From: Marinoscillum pacificum
GTDB lineage: Bacteria > Bacteroidota > Bacteroidia > Cytophagales > Cyclobacteriaceae
NCBI RefSeq assembly: GCF_024714495.1
Contig: NZ_JAMZMJ010000010.1
Span: forward strand, 1 to 64,000
Direction of reading: 5' to 3'
Length of the DNA stretch: 64,000 nucleotides
Of this stretch, positions 26,811 to 35,108 are shown piece after piece. A program made the position numbers and the translations under genes. Each line of letters opens with the position of its first letter. Within the stretch, counting starts at the first letter, position 1. The notes under the pieces are model-generated. The model was not told the DNA's origin. It ran no database searches and was given only the letters and a program-made list of their open reading frames with translations.

Positions 26811-28056
26811 TAGTAATAGTATATAGAATTAATTCACTGTTATAAACCTCATCACCGAGCCAAAGACTAGAGAATGAATTGTTATATTCTTCACCCAAAG
26901 TCAATACAATTGAGTATTCACGGGCAGTTATATCTTCATGCATTGCAGACACTAAATCACTCACATCCATTGCATAGTAAGTATCTCGTCCGTGATCATC
27001 GTCCAGGACCAAACCAAGACTCATGGTCGTTGAGGACAACACGTTGAACTCCTCATCTACATAGTGCGCATAAATCGTCTCAGGGAGATCATCTGAGCTT
27101 TCAGTAGGATATATTTTCAATAATGCACCAGAGATCACATAGTCTTTGCCCGCCAAAAAAAGTTCCTCCAGAGTTGGCATAGAAATAAGTGGTGCATAAC
27201 CCAAGCCTCCATAAATCAGGGAGGCATGTCCGGTAGAACTTGAAGAGACTAAATCACCCAATTCAGTAATTGAGGATAACTCTTCAGGCACTTCATACAG
27301 ATAACGTGTATAATATGGCGCTCCATAGCTGTACATATCCAGCGTATTTTGCGCATTGGATGTTGTAGAATTATTGGTGTAATAAATACGGAATCGAATA
27401 CTGTCGGCAATGATTCCTAATGCCTGAGTCTCATCAGCAGACATACTTATCTGGAATCCTTTCAAGTATTGCCTAAACTCGGATACTGACTCTATTTTGT
27501 CTGTAGCTTCTTGAAACTGTCTATACAACTCATAACCAAAACTATCATCTAACCTTACTTCCACGTCAACATCACGATCTATGTAAAACTTCACGTTTTG
27601 ACTGACAAGTGATGTTTTAGATGATGTAGTTGAAGCCGGTGTTGAGAAATTATAATAGCTGTCTGATTCCAATTCTACTGACAATCTGCTTACTTCTAAG
27701 CCTACCTCCGTGTAGTCTTCAATATTAAGAGCATATCCATCTTGAGGAATCAGAATGGTCAACGAATCAAAAACATCCGTATCATCTATTTCATAAAGGG
27801 AACCAGGCAGGGACAATGAAAAATACCCTTCTGATTTCACCTCACTAAAAAAATCATCCGTCTGATAACCAAGCACAATTCTGTCCGAAGAACTCGTCAA
27901 CAAAGAGTCATATTGAAAAGTATTGACTTGAAGACTAATCGTATCAATATATGACACATCCAAACCATCATCTCCTATAAACTCATCACCTAAAATCGAT
28001 GACTCAGAACAGGATATTATAAGAGCAGCAATAAGATATAAATAGCTATACTTCAT
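26803..28056 (-). CDS. DUF4270-family lipoprotein
   Basis: A 417-residue lipoprotein (MKYSYLYLIAALIISC) whose first mature segment IGDEFIGDDGLDVSYIDTISLQVNTFQYDSL...SSDRIVLGYQTDDFFSEVKSEGYFSL matches the DUF4270 pattern. The family is common in Bacteroidota and has no assigned activity. It is the first gene of a tightly coupled three-gene operon with the Kelch lipoprotein and the barrel protein, both joined by 8-bp start/stop overlaps. Confidence 0.85.
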   Translation of the reverse strand: MKYSYLYLIAALIISCSESSILGDEFIGDDGLDVSYIDTISLQVNTFQYDSLLTSSSDRIVLGYQTDDFFSEVKSEGYFSLSLPGSLYEIDDTDVFDSLTILIPQDGYALNIEDYTEVGLEVSRLSVELESDSYYNFSTPASTTSSKTSLVSQNVKFYIDRDVDVEVRLDDSFGYELYRQFQEATDKIESVSEFRQYLKGFQISMSADETQALGIIADSIRFRIYYTNNSTTSNAQNTLDMYSYGAPYYTRYLYEVPEELSSITELGDLVSSSSTGHASLIYGGLGYAPLISMPTLEELFLAGKDYVISGALLKIYPTESSDDLPETIYAHYVDEEFNVLSSTTMSLGLVLDDDHGRDTYYAMDVSDLVSAMHEDITAREYSIVLTLGEEYNNSFSSLWLGDEVYNSELILYTITNE

Positions 28057-28070
28057 GATTTTTATAAATA

Positions 28071-28094
28071 ATCCCGACGCACCTGCGCCGGGAT
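28071..28094 (-). terminator. Hairpin after the 62-residue gene
   Basis: ATCCCG-A-CGC and GCG-C-CGGGAT form a ten-position stem with one mismatch and a four-base loop. On the minus strand the stem is followed by an A/T-rich stretch (ATTATTTATAAAAA), a fair terminator between the small gene and DUF4270. Confidence 0.55.
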
Positions 28095-28123
28095 CTACCT
28101 AATACTGAGATGTTAAACCAAAC

Positions 28124-28312
28124 TCAACTACTTTTCACCTCAGCCTTGAACTCTCGGAATCGCTTTGGACCTAATAGCTCTAACAGTTTTTGATCTCTTA
28201 ACTTACTTGCAATCCCCACTTCACCCTTGGATGACAAATCGAACACCCATGACAATGACTCTTCATAGATTTGATCGATTACGTGGTGCTCTTCAGATGT
28301 TAAGAATTCCAT
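28124..28312 (-). CDS. Small hypothetical protein (62 residues)
   Basis: I recognise no family. The product is soluble, charged and helical (MEFLTSEEHHVIDQIYEESLSWVFDLSSKGEVG...LLGPKRFREFKAEVKSS). It has an ATG start, sits alone between a LytS regulator operon and the DUF4270 operon, and is followed by a hairpin, which supports it being a real gene. Nothing in the sequence indicates activity. Confidence 0.55.
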   Translation of the reverse strand: MEFLTSEEHHVIDQIYEESLSWVFDLSSKGEVGIASKLRDQKLLELLGPKRFREFKAEVKSS

Positions 28313-28368
28313 TATTCCTTTTTATTTCTGGCTCGAAAGTATGGAGGGAATGAAAAGCCTGAAAATCA

Positions 28369-28401
28369 ATTCAACCAACGATGATTAGAATTCAACCAAC
28401 G
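28369..28401. promoter_or_regulatory. 21-bp-period direct repeat, candidate LytTR operator
   Basis: ATTCAACCAACG occurs at 28369-28380 and 28390-28401, so the copies are exactly 21 bp apart, and an inverted partial copy (TTGGTTGAA) lies at 28468-28476. LytTR regulators bind direct repeats about two helical turns apart. The site is about 140 bp upstream of the LytS/LytTR operon, so autoregulation is the inference. Confidence 0.45.
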
Positions 28402-28536
28402 TAGGGAATTGACACATTTGGGTAAATTGTTGATGAAAACCGCCTGTTTATTGAAGGATGCTGATGATTGGTTGAAATAGTTATCGCTTCCTGATGATAT
28501 TAGCTAGACTTGTTGTAGTTAAGTACCTGATAATAA

Positions 28537-29601
28537 ATGAAAGTCCGAGAAATTCTTATTCACGCCCTGGTTTGGCTAGCATTCCTGGCCATCATTACCT
28601 TTTGGCAATGGGATATCTTTTCCTTGCAAGATTCCCTAATTCACGCATCCAGAATGGCAGTGATATCCATCGTAGTATTCTATTCCAATTATTACTTGCT
28701 ACTCCCGAGACTATTCGCAAAAGGAAATACATTCTATTACGTGCTTTCCATTGGTGCTATACTTGTTGGTGTCTATATTATTTTTGAATTAACCCGTGAG
28801 TGGATGCCTCGACCGGAATTCATGAATTTTCCAAGAAGAGCGGAATTCAAAGAGATTTTTAAAGACATGCCACGTATGGAACCTCCCAAAAATATGTGGG
28901 CACGAATGTTACCTCAAACTGCAGCACAAACAATTCCCATGTTGTTTTTCTCTTCATTGCTATGGTTCGCTAATGAAAACAGGCAGCGAAAAGAGAAAGA
29001 GGTTTCTCTAATGAATGAAAATTTGATCTCCGAAATGCGCTTCTTAAAATCACAGATCAACCCACATTTTTTATTCAACGCCCTGAACAATATCTATTCC
29101 CTGGCTTTCAGAAAATCTGATCACACACCAGAGATGATAATGAAGCTATCGGATATGCTACGACATGTAGTTTATGACAGTTCAAATAGTGTAAGTCTGA
29201 ATAAAGAAGTGGCCTACATCAAAAATTATATTGACTTCCAAACACTTAAGCTGGGTAATGAAAAAGGAGTAACATTTGCTTATGATGGTATCAATGATCG
29301 ATTGGTACTAGAACCTATGCTACTCATTCCCTTCATAGAAAATGCATTTAAGCATAGCAATATTGAAGATTCTGCTGATGGCTCTATAGACATTAAATTA
29401 TCTACTGAAGGAACTATTATTCGATTAGAAGTAAAAAACACCTTTTCGGAAAGCACTCAAACGAAAGATCATACTCCGGGAATTGGTATGCAAAATGTAC
29501 AGCAAAGACTTAATTTGGTATACCCAGACAAGTCTAAACTAACCAAAACGATTCAGGATGGAGTATTCATTGTAAATGTAGAAATCGACACCAATGCTTA
29601 A
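28537..29601 (+). CDS. LytS-family sensor histidine kinase
   Basis: A 354-residue membrane kinase. Three or four hydrophobic segments occupy residues 8-85 and one lies at about 132-146; the His_kinase domain starts at about 165 with SQINPHFLFNALNNIYSLA (phospho-acceptor His177) and the ATP-binding part has LVLEPMLLIPFIENAFKHS and GIGMQNVQQRLNLVY. It overlaps the following regulator gene by 8 bp (ATGCTTAA), so the two are one operon. No extracytoplasmic sensor domain is evident, so the signal is probably sensed within the membrane. Confidence 0.93.
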   Translation: MKVREILIHALVWLAFLAIITFWQWDIFSLQDSLIHASRMAVISIVVFYSNYYLLLPRLFAKGNTFYYVLSIGAILVGVYIIFELTREWMPRPEFMNFPRRAEFKEIFKDMPRMEPPKNMWARMLPQTAAQTIPMLFFSSLLWFANENRQRKEKEVSLMNENLISEMRFLKSQINPHFLFNALNNIYSLAFRKSDHTPEMIMKLSDMLRHVVYDSSNSVSLNKEVAYIKNYIDFQTLKLGNEKGVTFAYDGINDRLVLEPMLLIPFIENAFKHSNIEDSADGSIDIKLSTEGTIIRLEVKNTFSESTQTKDHTPGIGMQNVQQRLNLVYPDKSKLTKTIQDGVFIVNVEIDTNA

Positions 29602-30286
29602 GTGTGTAATCATAGATGATGAACAGCCGGCTAGAATGCTGATTGCTGAGTATGTCAAGAAAGTTCCTTTTCTTGAGTTGGTTGGAGAATTTAAAAGTCC
29701 AATTGAAGCAATGACTCAGTTTCAAAAACTGCAAATTGACTTAATCTTTTTGGACATTCAGATGCCAGGATTAACAGGTCTTGAGTTTGCTCGCACGTTG
29801 AACAATAAGCCACACATTATACTTACTACTGCCTATTCTGAATATGCATTGGAAAGCTATGAGCTGGATGTGGATGATTACCTAATGAAACCGATCTCCT
29901 TTGAGCGATTCTTCAAAGCAGTGAGCAAAATTGTTCAAAAACCAAACACTCCTGGAACTCCTACACAACCGGTGGTTTCAGATACTTCGCTCATTGTAAA
30001 AGCCGATGGACAAACGCATCGTATCTTCACCAAAGACATTTTGTACATCGAAGGATTGAAGGAATATGTGACGATTCACACCGCTGAGAAGAAAATCATC
30101 ACACTTGAATCGCTGAAAAAACTGACCGAGGAATTACCCGCTGATGAATTTCTAAGAGTACACAAATCATTTATCATCAATCAGCACAAGGTCTCCAGTC
30201 ACTCTAATCATGACCTTACCATTGGAGCAAAAAAAATCCCGATAGGGTCAAGCTATCGGGATGATGTATTAAAAAAGTTATTTTAA
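29594..30286 (+). CDS. LytTR-family response regulator
   Basis: A 230-residue regulator: receiver domain 1-115 with DDE at 8-10, Asp54 in IFLDIQMPG and the MKPISF switch; LytTR DNA-binding domain about 130-228 ([29 protein letters not shown]...[15 protein letters not shown]). It is the partner of the overlapping LytS-type kinase. The last codons, which encode the conserved [12 protein letters not shown] motif, also contain a perfect 10-bp inverted repeat that serves as terminator for the opposite gene asnS. The stop overlaps the asnS stop by 4 bp. Confidence 0.95.
   Translation: MLKCVIIDDEQPARMLIAEYVKKVPFLELVGEFKSPIEAMTQFQKLQIDLIFLDIQMPGLTGLEFARTLNNKPHIILTTAYSEYALESYELDVDDYLMKPISFERFFKAVSKIVQKPNTPGTPTQPVVSDTSLIVKADGQTHRIFTKDILYIEGLKEYVTIHTAEKKIITLESLKKLTEELPADEFLRVHKSFIINQHKVSSHSNHDLTIGAKKIPIGSSYRDDVLKKLF
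30229..30262 (-). terminator. asnS terminator inside the LytTR regulator gene
   Basis: CTATCGGGAT and ATCCCGATAG (30253-30262 and 30236-30245) are perfect complements around a seven-base loop, and on the minus strand the stem is followed by eight Ts (A-run at 30229-30236 on the plus strand). It lies 20-55 bp beyond the asnS stop and entirely within the 3' end of the convergent coding region. Confidence 0.8.
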
Positions 30287-31731
30287 AATTCGCAGTTACC
30301 AGGAGTTCTCGGGAATGGGATTACGTCTCTGATGTTACCCATTCCTGTTACGAATAGGATCATACGCTCAAACCCAAGTCCAAAGCCACTGTGCGGAACT
30401 GCACCGTATCTTCTGGTATCCAGATACCATGACATCTCGTCTGCTGGAATATCCATCTCCTGCATTCTGGTAGTTAATAGATCCAGACGCTCCTCACGCT
30501 GTGATCCACCCACTATTTCCCCAATACCCGGGAAAAGAATATCCATGGCTCCTACTGTCTTTCCGTCCTCATTCTGACGCATGTAGAATGCTTTGATGTC
30601 TTTCGGATAGTTATAAAGGATTACTGGTTTGTTAAAGTGCTTCTCCACCAAATAACGTTCATGCTCAGATTGCAAATCAGCACCCCACTCTTCAATCAAG
30701 TATGAGAATTTCTTCTTCTTATTCGGCTTAGAGTTTTTCAAGATTTCAATTGCCTCTGTATAGCTTACTCGCTCAAAGTCATTATCCAGAACAAACTTCA
30801 ATCGCTCTGTCAAAGTCATTTCAGAACGTTCTGCTTGCGGCTTGTTCTTTTCTTCTTCAATGATTCTTTTCTCAAGGAAGGCTAAATCATCGGCACAGTT
30901 ATCCAATGCATACTTCACCAAGTATTTCAGCATCTCCTGAGCAAGGTCCATGTTGTCTTGCAAATCATAGAATGCCATTTCTGGCTCTATCATCCAAAAC
31001 TCCGCAAGGTGTCTTGTTGTATTGGAGTTTTCAGCTCTGAAAGTAGGTCCGAACGTATATATTTCAGACAATGCCATTGCTGCCAACTCACCCTCTAACT
31101 GTCCAGATACCGTCAGGTTAGACTCCTTCTCAAAGAAATCCTGTGCGTAATCAACCTGACCTTCCTCCGTTTTCGGAATGTTGTTCAAATCAAAGTTGGT
31201 TACTTTAAATGCCTCACCAGCACCTTCCGCATCAGAAGAGGTGATTATTGGAGTGTTGATATAAAAGAACCCTTTATCGTTAAAGAATTTATGCACTGCA
31301 AATGCCAATGCATGACGAACACGCATTACAGCACTGAACGTATTCGTTCTTGGTCTCAAGTGCGCAATCTCACGTAGAAACTCCAAACTATGCTTTTTAG
31401 GCTGTAGAGGATATTTATCTGGATCTGCTTCACCAAATACTTCAATGCTCTCCGCTACCAATTCACATGCTTGTCCTGCACCTTGAGATTCCACTATTTT
31501 ACCAGTCGCAGAAATACTTGCGCCTGTAGTAATTCGCCTTAATATGTCTTCGCCAAATTTTTCTGCATCAGCTACAACTTGTAGGTTATTGATCGTAGAA
31601 CCGTCATTCAGCGCAATAAAGGCTACATTTTTGCTGGCACGTTTGGTACGGACCCACCCCATGACCGTTATTTCCTGGCCTACTAGCTCATCGGTCAAAA
31701 CAACTTGAATCTTGGTTCGTTTTTCTTTCAC
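30283..31731 (-). CDS. asnS: Asparaginyl-tRNA synthetase
   Basis: A 482-residue class IIb aminoacyl-tRNA synthetase that charges tRNA-Asn in the cytoplasm. The OB-fold anticodon-binding domain (about 15-110, [25 protein letters not shown]) precedes the class II core with motif 2 [22 protein letters not shown] and motif 3 [31 protein letters not shown], the C-terminal sequence usual for AsnS rather than AspS. The start is GTG at 31731. Length is normal. It is a single gene with a terminator placed inside its convergent neighbour. Confidence 0.97.
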   Translation of the reverse strand: MKEKRTKIQVVLTDELVGQEITVMGWVRTKRASKNVAFIALNDGSTINNLQVVADAEKFGEDILRRITTGASISATGKIVESQGAGQACELVAESIEVFGEADPDKYPLQPKKHSLEFLREIAHLRPRTNTFSAVMRVRHALAFAVHKFFNDKGFFYINTPIITSSDAEGAGEAFKVTNFDLNNIPKTEEGQVDYAQDFFEKESNLTVSGQLEGELAAMALSEIYTFGPTFRAENSNTTRHLAEFWMIEPEMAFYDLQDNMDLAQEMLKYLVKYALDNCADDLAFLEKRIIEEEKNKPQAERSEMTLTERLKFVLDNDFERVSYTEAIEILKNSKPNKKKKFSYLIEEWGADLQSEHERYLVEKHFNKPVILYNYPKDIKAFYMRQNEDGKTVGAMDILFPGIGEIVGGSQREERLDLLTTRMQEMDIPADEMSWYLDTRRYGAVPHSGFGLGFERMILFVTGMGNIRDVIPFPRTPGNCEF

Positions 31732-31817
31732 AGTCTCAACAACTTAAAGTCACTTATTAAAAACAGGGCAAAAAAAGGATATTTTAGCGGACTAATCAAA
31801 GAATCACAGAATTATGA

Positions 31818-31825
31818 TAATTTTG
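31818..31825 (+). promoter_or_regulatory. Possible Bacteroidota -7 promoter element of rpoN
   Basis: TAATTTTG fits the TAnnTTTG -7 consensus of the Bacteroidota main sigma factor and lies 19 bp before the rpoN start. No convincing -33 TTTG is visible at the usual spacing. Confidence 0.35.
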
Positions 31826-31843
31826 ATTACTAGCAAATAGATC

Positions 31844-33289
31844 ATGCAGAAACTCAACCTTACACAATCATTATCTCAGAAGCTGTCTCCACAACAGATA
31901 CAGTTTATAAAGCTGTTGCAAGTTCCAACAGCTGAGCTTGACGCACGCATAGAAGAAGAGCTTGAAGTAAACCCTGCTCTGGAAGAAGGAGCGGTTGAAA
32001 AAGAGGATGATTATAGCTCGGATGACGAGTATGATGATTACGAAAATTCTACTGAATCGGAGAGCATAGAAGAATACTTGCACGATGACTACTCCGGTTA
32101 CAAAATGCAAGGCGATGGCCGTGGCTCGGATGAAGACGATAAAGAAATGCCGATCTCCGTTGGCTCCACATTGCATGAACGATTGACTACTCAGCTAGGC
32201 TATTTAAGACTTGATGATAGAGAACATAAATTAGGAGAACAACTTATCGGTAGTGTAGATGCGGATGGATATATCCGTCGGGAGCTCGAAGCTATTGTTA
32301 ATGACCTGATTTTCTCTCAAAATATAGAAACAGACGCGGAGGAACTAGAAAGTATCCTTTACAAAATTCAAAACTTTGACCCTCCAGGGATCGCTGCAAG
32401 AAACTTACAAGAATGTTTGATGCTGCAGCTTGAACGAAAGGATGAACATACAGATCACCTGGAATCTGCTAAGCAAATCATTGATAAATGCTTTAATGAG
32501 TTCTCTAAGAAGCACTATGACAAGATCGCCAAGAGGCTGAATATAGAAGACGAAGAAGAGCTAAAAGGAGCCATTTCACTTATTACTAAATTGAATCCAA
32601 AGCCAGGTGGAGCTGGTGAAGAAAACGTTCGAACAGCTCAGTATTTAATGCCGGACTTTTTGCTAAACAACAATAACGGCAAGCTAGAACTCACGCTAAA
32701 CTCTCGCAATGCTCCGATGCTCAAGGTCAGCAGATCTTATTCTGATATGCTTCATGCCTATGACAAGAGTGATAAGAAGGACAAAAAATTAAAAGAAACC
32801 GTTTCGTTCATCAAACAAAAGCTGGATTCTGCAAAGTGGTTCATTGATGCAATCAAACAACGTCAAAACACCTTACTCAATACGATGCAAGCCATCATTG
32901 ACTTCCAATATGATTATTTTCAGGAAGGAGATGAAAGTAAGCTCAAACCAATGATCTTAAAAGACATTGCCGATCGTATCAATATGGATATTTCCACAGT
33001 TTCCAGGGTTGCGAACAGTAAAAGCATCCAGACAGAATTCGGAATATTCCCATTGAAATATTTCTTCTCTGAAGGAATTGCTACAGACTCTGGAGAAGAT
33101 GTAAGTAGCCGTGAGGTTAAAAATAAACTCAAGGAATTCATCGATGGCGAAGACAAGTCCAAACCGCTCTCTGATGACAAATTGGAAAAACTACTTCGTG
33201 GTGAAGGCTATAACATTGCCCGACGAACAGTCGCTAAATACCGCGAACAATTAAATATTCCAGTTGCCAGACTAAGAAAACAACTGTAA
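31844..33289 (+). CDS. rpoN: RNA polymerase sigma-54 factor
   Basis: A 481-residue sigma-54. Region I is Gln/Leu-rich (MQKLNLTQSLSQKLSPQQIQFIKLLQVPTAELDARIEEELEVNPALEEG), region II is a long acidic stretch (residues about 45-85), then come the core-binding domain (LDADGYIRRELEAI-like) and the C-terminal DNA-binding part with a helix-turn-helix (MDISTVSRVANSKSI) and an RpoN box (ARRTVAKYRE, near residue 465). It recognises -24/-12 promoters such as those at 2801, 4023 and 39691 and needs an activator such as the one at 787-2157. A membrane-protein gene follows with no gap. Confidence 0.98.
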   Translation: MQKLNLTQSLSQKLSPQQIQFIKLLQVPTAELDARIEEELEVNPALEEGAVEKEDDYSSDDEYDDYENSTESESIEEYLHDDYSGYKMQGDGRGSDEDDKEMPISVGSTLHERLTTQLGYLRLDDREHKLGEQLIGSVDADGYIRRELEAIVNDLIFSQNIETDAEELESILYKIQNFDPPGIAARNLQECLMLQLERKDEHTDHLESAKQIIDKCFNEFSKKHYDKIAKRLNIEDEEELKGAISLITKLNPKPGGAGEENVRTAQYLMPDFLLNNNNGKLELTLNSRNAPMLKVSRSYSDMLHAYDKSDKKDKKLKETVSFIKQKLDSAKWFIDAIKQRQNTLLNTMQAIIDFQYDYFQEGDESKLKPMILKDIADRINMDISTVSRVANSKSIQTEFGIFPLKYFFSEGIATDSGEDVSSREVKNKLKEFIDGEDKSKPLSDDKLEKLLRGEGYNIARRTVAKYREQLNIPVARLRKQL

Positions 33290-33301
33290 GTGCAGAATGT
33301 A

Positions 33302-33907
33302 ATGAAAACCATATCCGCAGTGTTTCACCCACTGCTAATGGCTACTTATAGTTGTGTCGTCATGTTTTTGGTGATCCCTGAGATATTTTCACCGATAAGA
33401 TATGAAGCTATTCCTTCATTTATCATCATCGTGTTCATCACAACATGCGTAGTTCCGGCAATTAGTATTTTGTTTCTGAAGTTTACTCAGCGGGTATCTA
33501 GTCTGGAGATCACCAAACTTGAAGAACGTTCTTTACCGTTTTTGTCTATCGGAACATTTTATGGAGTGACTTGCTATATGTTCTATTCGAAGCTGAATGT
33601 TCCGTGGCCACTTCTGATCATGATGATATCCGTAACGCTACTCATATTCATCATTTACCTAATTAGTTTCCGCTTTAAAATCAGCGTTCATTCAGCAGCT
33701 ATCTGGGGAGTAGCTGGCCTTTTTAGTGCAATGGCAGTAAAATATCTATCTACTGTGAATGTAGAAGTATTAGCACTACTATTTGTTTTATCTGGATTAA
33801 CGACCACTTCTAGATTATTTCTTGGTCGTCACACTCCAGCAGAAAGCTGGAGTGGAGCATTTTTAGGATTTGTATTCTGCTTTACAGCATTCTTCTTATT
33901 GGGTTAG
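33302..33907 (+). CDS. PAP2-like integral membrane protein
   Basis: 201 residues from ATG at 33302 (an in-frame GTG at 33290 abuts the rpoN stop but adds only four residues). Six hydrophobic segments are visible. The C-terminal part carries KISVHSAAIWG and SRLFLGRHTPAESWSG, which line up with the phosphatase motifs of the PAP2 family (SGHxx and SRxxxxxHxxxD), though the SGH glycine and the final Asp are altered. It could be a divergent lipid phosphatase or a non-catalytic relative. It probably shares the rpoN transcript. The 3' end overlaps the convergent gene by 4 bp. Confidence 0.75.
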   Translation: MKTISAVFHPLLMATYSCVVMFLVIPEIFSPIRYEAIPSFIIIVFITTCVVPAISILFLKFTQRVSSLEITKLEERSLPFLSIGTFYGVTCYMFYSKLNVPWPLLIMMISVTLLIFIIYLISFRFKISVHSAAIWGVAGLFSAMAVKYLSTVNVEVLALLFVLSGLTTTSRLFLGRHTPAESWSGAFLGFVFCFTAFFLLG

Positions 33908-34590
33908 AATCCACTTACATTAATTCCGATTGTCCAAGCTTGAGGGTTAGACCCCTCTAAAGAATTATTGAATACATTGTTTAGATAGTGCTTGTAGTAC
34001 ACATGAAACGATCTGAATCCAAATCTTGCTTGAACCCCATATCTAAAATCTACTGTATCAAAATCATCAAATAATTTCTCCTTGTATTCTCCCTGAGCAA
34101 CCTGGTATTTTATTTTCGTATGAGCCGCAATCCTTCTACCAGCAAACGCACCCAAACCTATGAACCATCCTTCTCCTTCTTTAGTACCTAAAGGGTGAAT
34201 TCTAAATTCTACTGGCAATTCAGCGTAAGTTGTTACTAATTTATTCTTAGCAAAGTTTGCTGAAGTCAATGAATCAAAAGAAACATCACCATCACTATCC
34301 CTAAGCCATGTAGCGTTACCTTCTGAAGCATATTTATCAATACTAATCCCTGGATTTAAATGGAAAGCGATATGCTTACTAATTTCAAATCTCTTGCTAT
34401 AATAGATTCCTATTGAATTAGAGCCCAACCACTTAGTTTCGTATACATCTGGTGCATTATTCCAAAAGTTAAACCCAAAGTCAAACATCAAATCTCCTGG
34501 GAAGTTTGGCTGAGTAGGTCTTTCTTTCTCTTGCGCAAACACAAAAGATGTCACTAAAATCAAAAGGGCTGTTCCTATTAGTCGCTTCAT
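33904..34590 (-). CDS. Porin-family outer-membrane beta-barrel protein
   Basis: A 228-residue protein with signal peptide MKRLIGTALLILVTSFVFAQ and a barrel pattern rich in alternating aromatic strands: DLMFDFGFNFWNNAP, SIGIYYSKRFEI, IAFHLNPGISIDKY, TYAELPVEFRIHPLG, GWFIGLGAFAGRRIAAHTKIKYQV, YGVQARFGFRSFHVYYKHYLNNVF and the final AWTIGINVSGF. This is the PorT-like OMP_b-brl family of Bacteroidota. No specific function can be assigned. It is a single-gene unit ending against the PAP2-like gene. Confidence 0.82.
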   Translation of the reverse strand: MKRLIGTALLILVTSFVFAQEKERPTQPNFPGDLMFDFGFNFWNNAPDVYETKWLGSNSIGIYYSKRFEISKHIAFHLNPGISIDKYASEGNATWLRDSDGDVSFDSLTSANFAKNKLVTTYAELPVEFRIHPLGTKEGEGWFIGLGAFAGRRIAAHTKIKYQVAQGEYKEKLFDDFDTVDFRYGVQARFGFRSFHVYYKHYLNNVFNNSLEGSNPQAWTIGINVSGF

Positions 34591-34775
34591 AAAAATGATT
34601 ATTTCGGGGGCAAAGATAGAATCTATTTTAAAACCTAGAAGATTAACGTTGATTTATAAGACAAATTATTAACTTTGCCCTCGATTTTAGTCAAGCATCT
34701 AGATAACAGGTGCAAGATACACTCAAGATTTCAGGTCTAAATAAGCCTTCATCTTAAAAAGTGTTAATCGAAAAT

Positions 34776-34859
34776 GGCCTCCTAGTCTACCTCGTCGGCA
34801 GACGGGCTCAACTGAATACCTGCCTTGCCGGCAGGCAGGGAGCAGTTGATTACAGGCTT
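34776..34859 (+). pseudogene. Broken tRNA-Arg 5' half with two GC-rich palindrome insertions
   Basis: GGCCTCCTAG (34776-34785), CTCAACTGAATA (34807-34818) and GAGCAGTTGATTACAGGCTT (from 34840) reproduce the first 41 bases or so of the intact tRNA-Arg(ACG) at 35099 with few changes. Two palindromic insertions (34786-34806, core CCTCGTCGGCAGACGGG; 34819-34839, core TGCCTTGCCGGCAGGCA) split it at the base of the D-stem and in the D-loop. The remnant stops in the anticodon loop, directly at the start codon of the GIY-YIG gene. The shared flank AAAATGGCCTCCTAG precedes both tRNA copies. Confidence 0.75.
34819..34839 (+). repeat. GC-rich palindromic element (best copy of six)
   Basis: A 21-bp near-perfect palindrome, core TGCCTTGCCGGCAGGCA. 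Related copies lie at 4947-4966, about 5098-5119, 5204-5224, 5299-5319 and 34786-34806. Every copy that I found sits inside tRNA-Arg-derived sequence, either in the D-arm or next to the T-loop. Confidence 0.75.
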
Positions 34860-35108
34860 ATGACAACATACACTGTATATGTTTTAAAGAGTATTAACTT
34901 TGACAGATATTATACAGGAATGACAGCTGATCTTGAACGAAGGTTAGCAGAACATAACAGCGGAAAAACAAAATCAACTAAAGCATACAAGCCTTGGAAG
35001 ATTGTTTATAAAGAATCATTTTCATCAAGATCTGAAGCTCGCGCTCATGAGAAATATCTCAAAAGTGGGTCAGGAAGAGAATGGATTAAAAAGAAAATGG
35101 CCTCCTAG
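34860..35108 (+). CDS. GIY-YIG nuclease-domain protein nested between tRNA-Arg copies
   Basis: 82 residues from ATG at 34860; the open frame upstream to 34761 runs through the tRNA remnant and palindromes and is not used as coding. The domain is complete: VYV (6-8) and YTG (18-20) in place of GIY and YIG, Arg27/28 in LERRLAEHN, and the catalytic Glu64 in SEARAHEKYLKSGSGREW. This is the small UvrC/Slx1-like GIY-YIG family (metal-dependent DNA cleavage). The last codons (ATG GCC TCC TAG) coincide with the first ten bases of the intact tRNA-Arg(ACG). Gene, flanking tRNA duplication and palindromes together look like a small mobile unit. Confidence 0.88.
   Translation: MTTYTVYVLKSINFDRYYTGMTADLERRLAEHNSGKTKSTKAYKPWKIVYKESFSSRSEARAHEKYLKSGSGREWIKKKMAS

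Noticed and set aside
34761-34859. N-terminal extension of the GIY-YIG frame
   Set aside because: The extension translates the broken tRNA and palindromes. The domain starts at the ATG at 34860, with TYTVYVLKS as the first strand.
34776-34859. Second functional tRNA-Arg
   Set aside because: The sequence ends in the anticodon loop and has two 21-bp interruptions; no acceptor 3' strand, T-arm or CCA follows before the nuclease gene.
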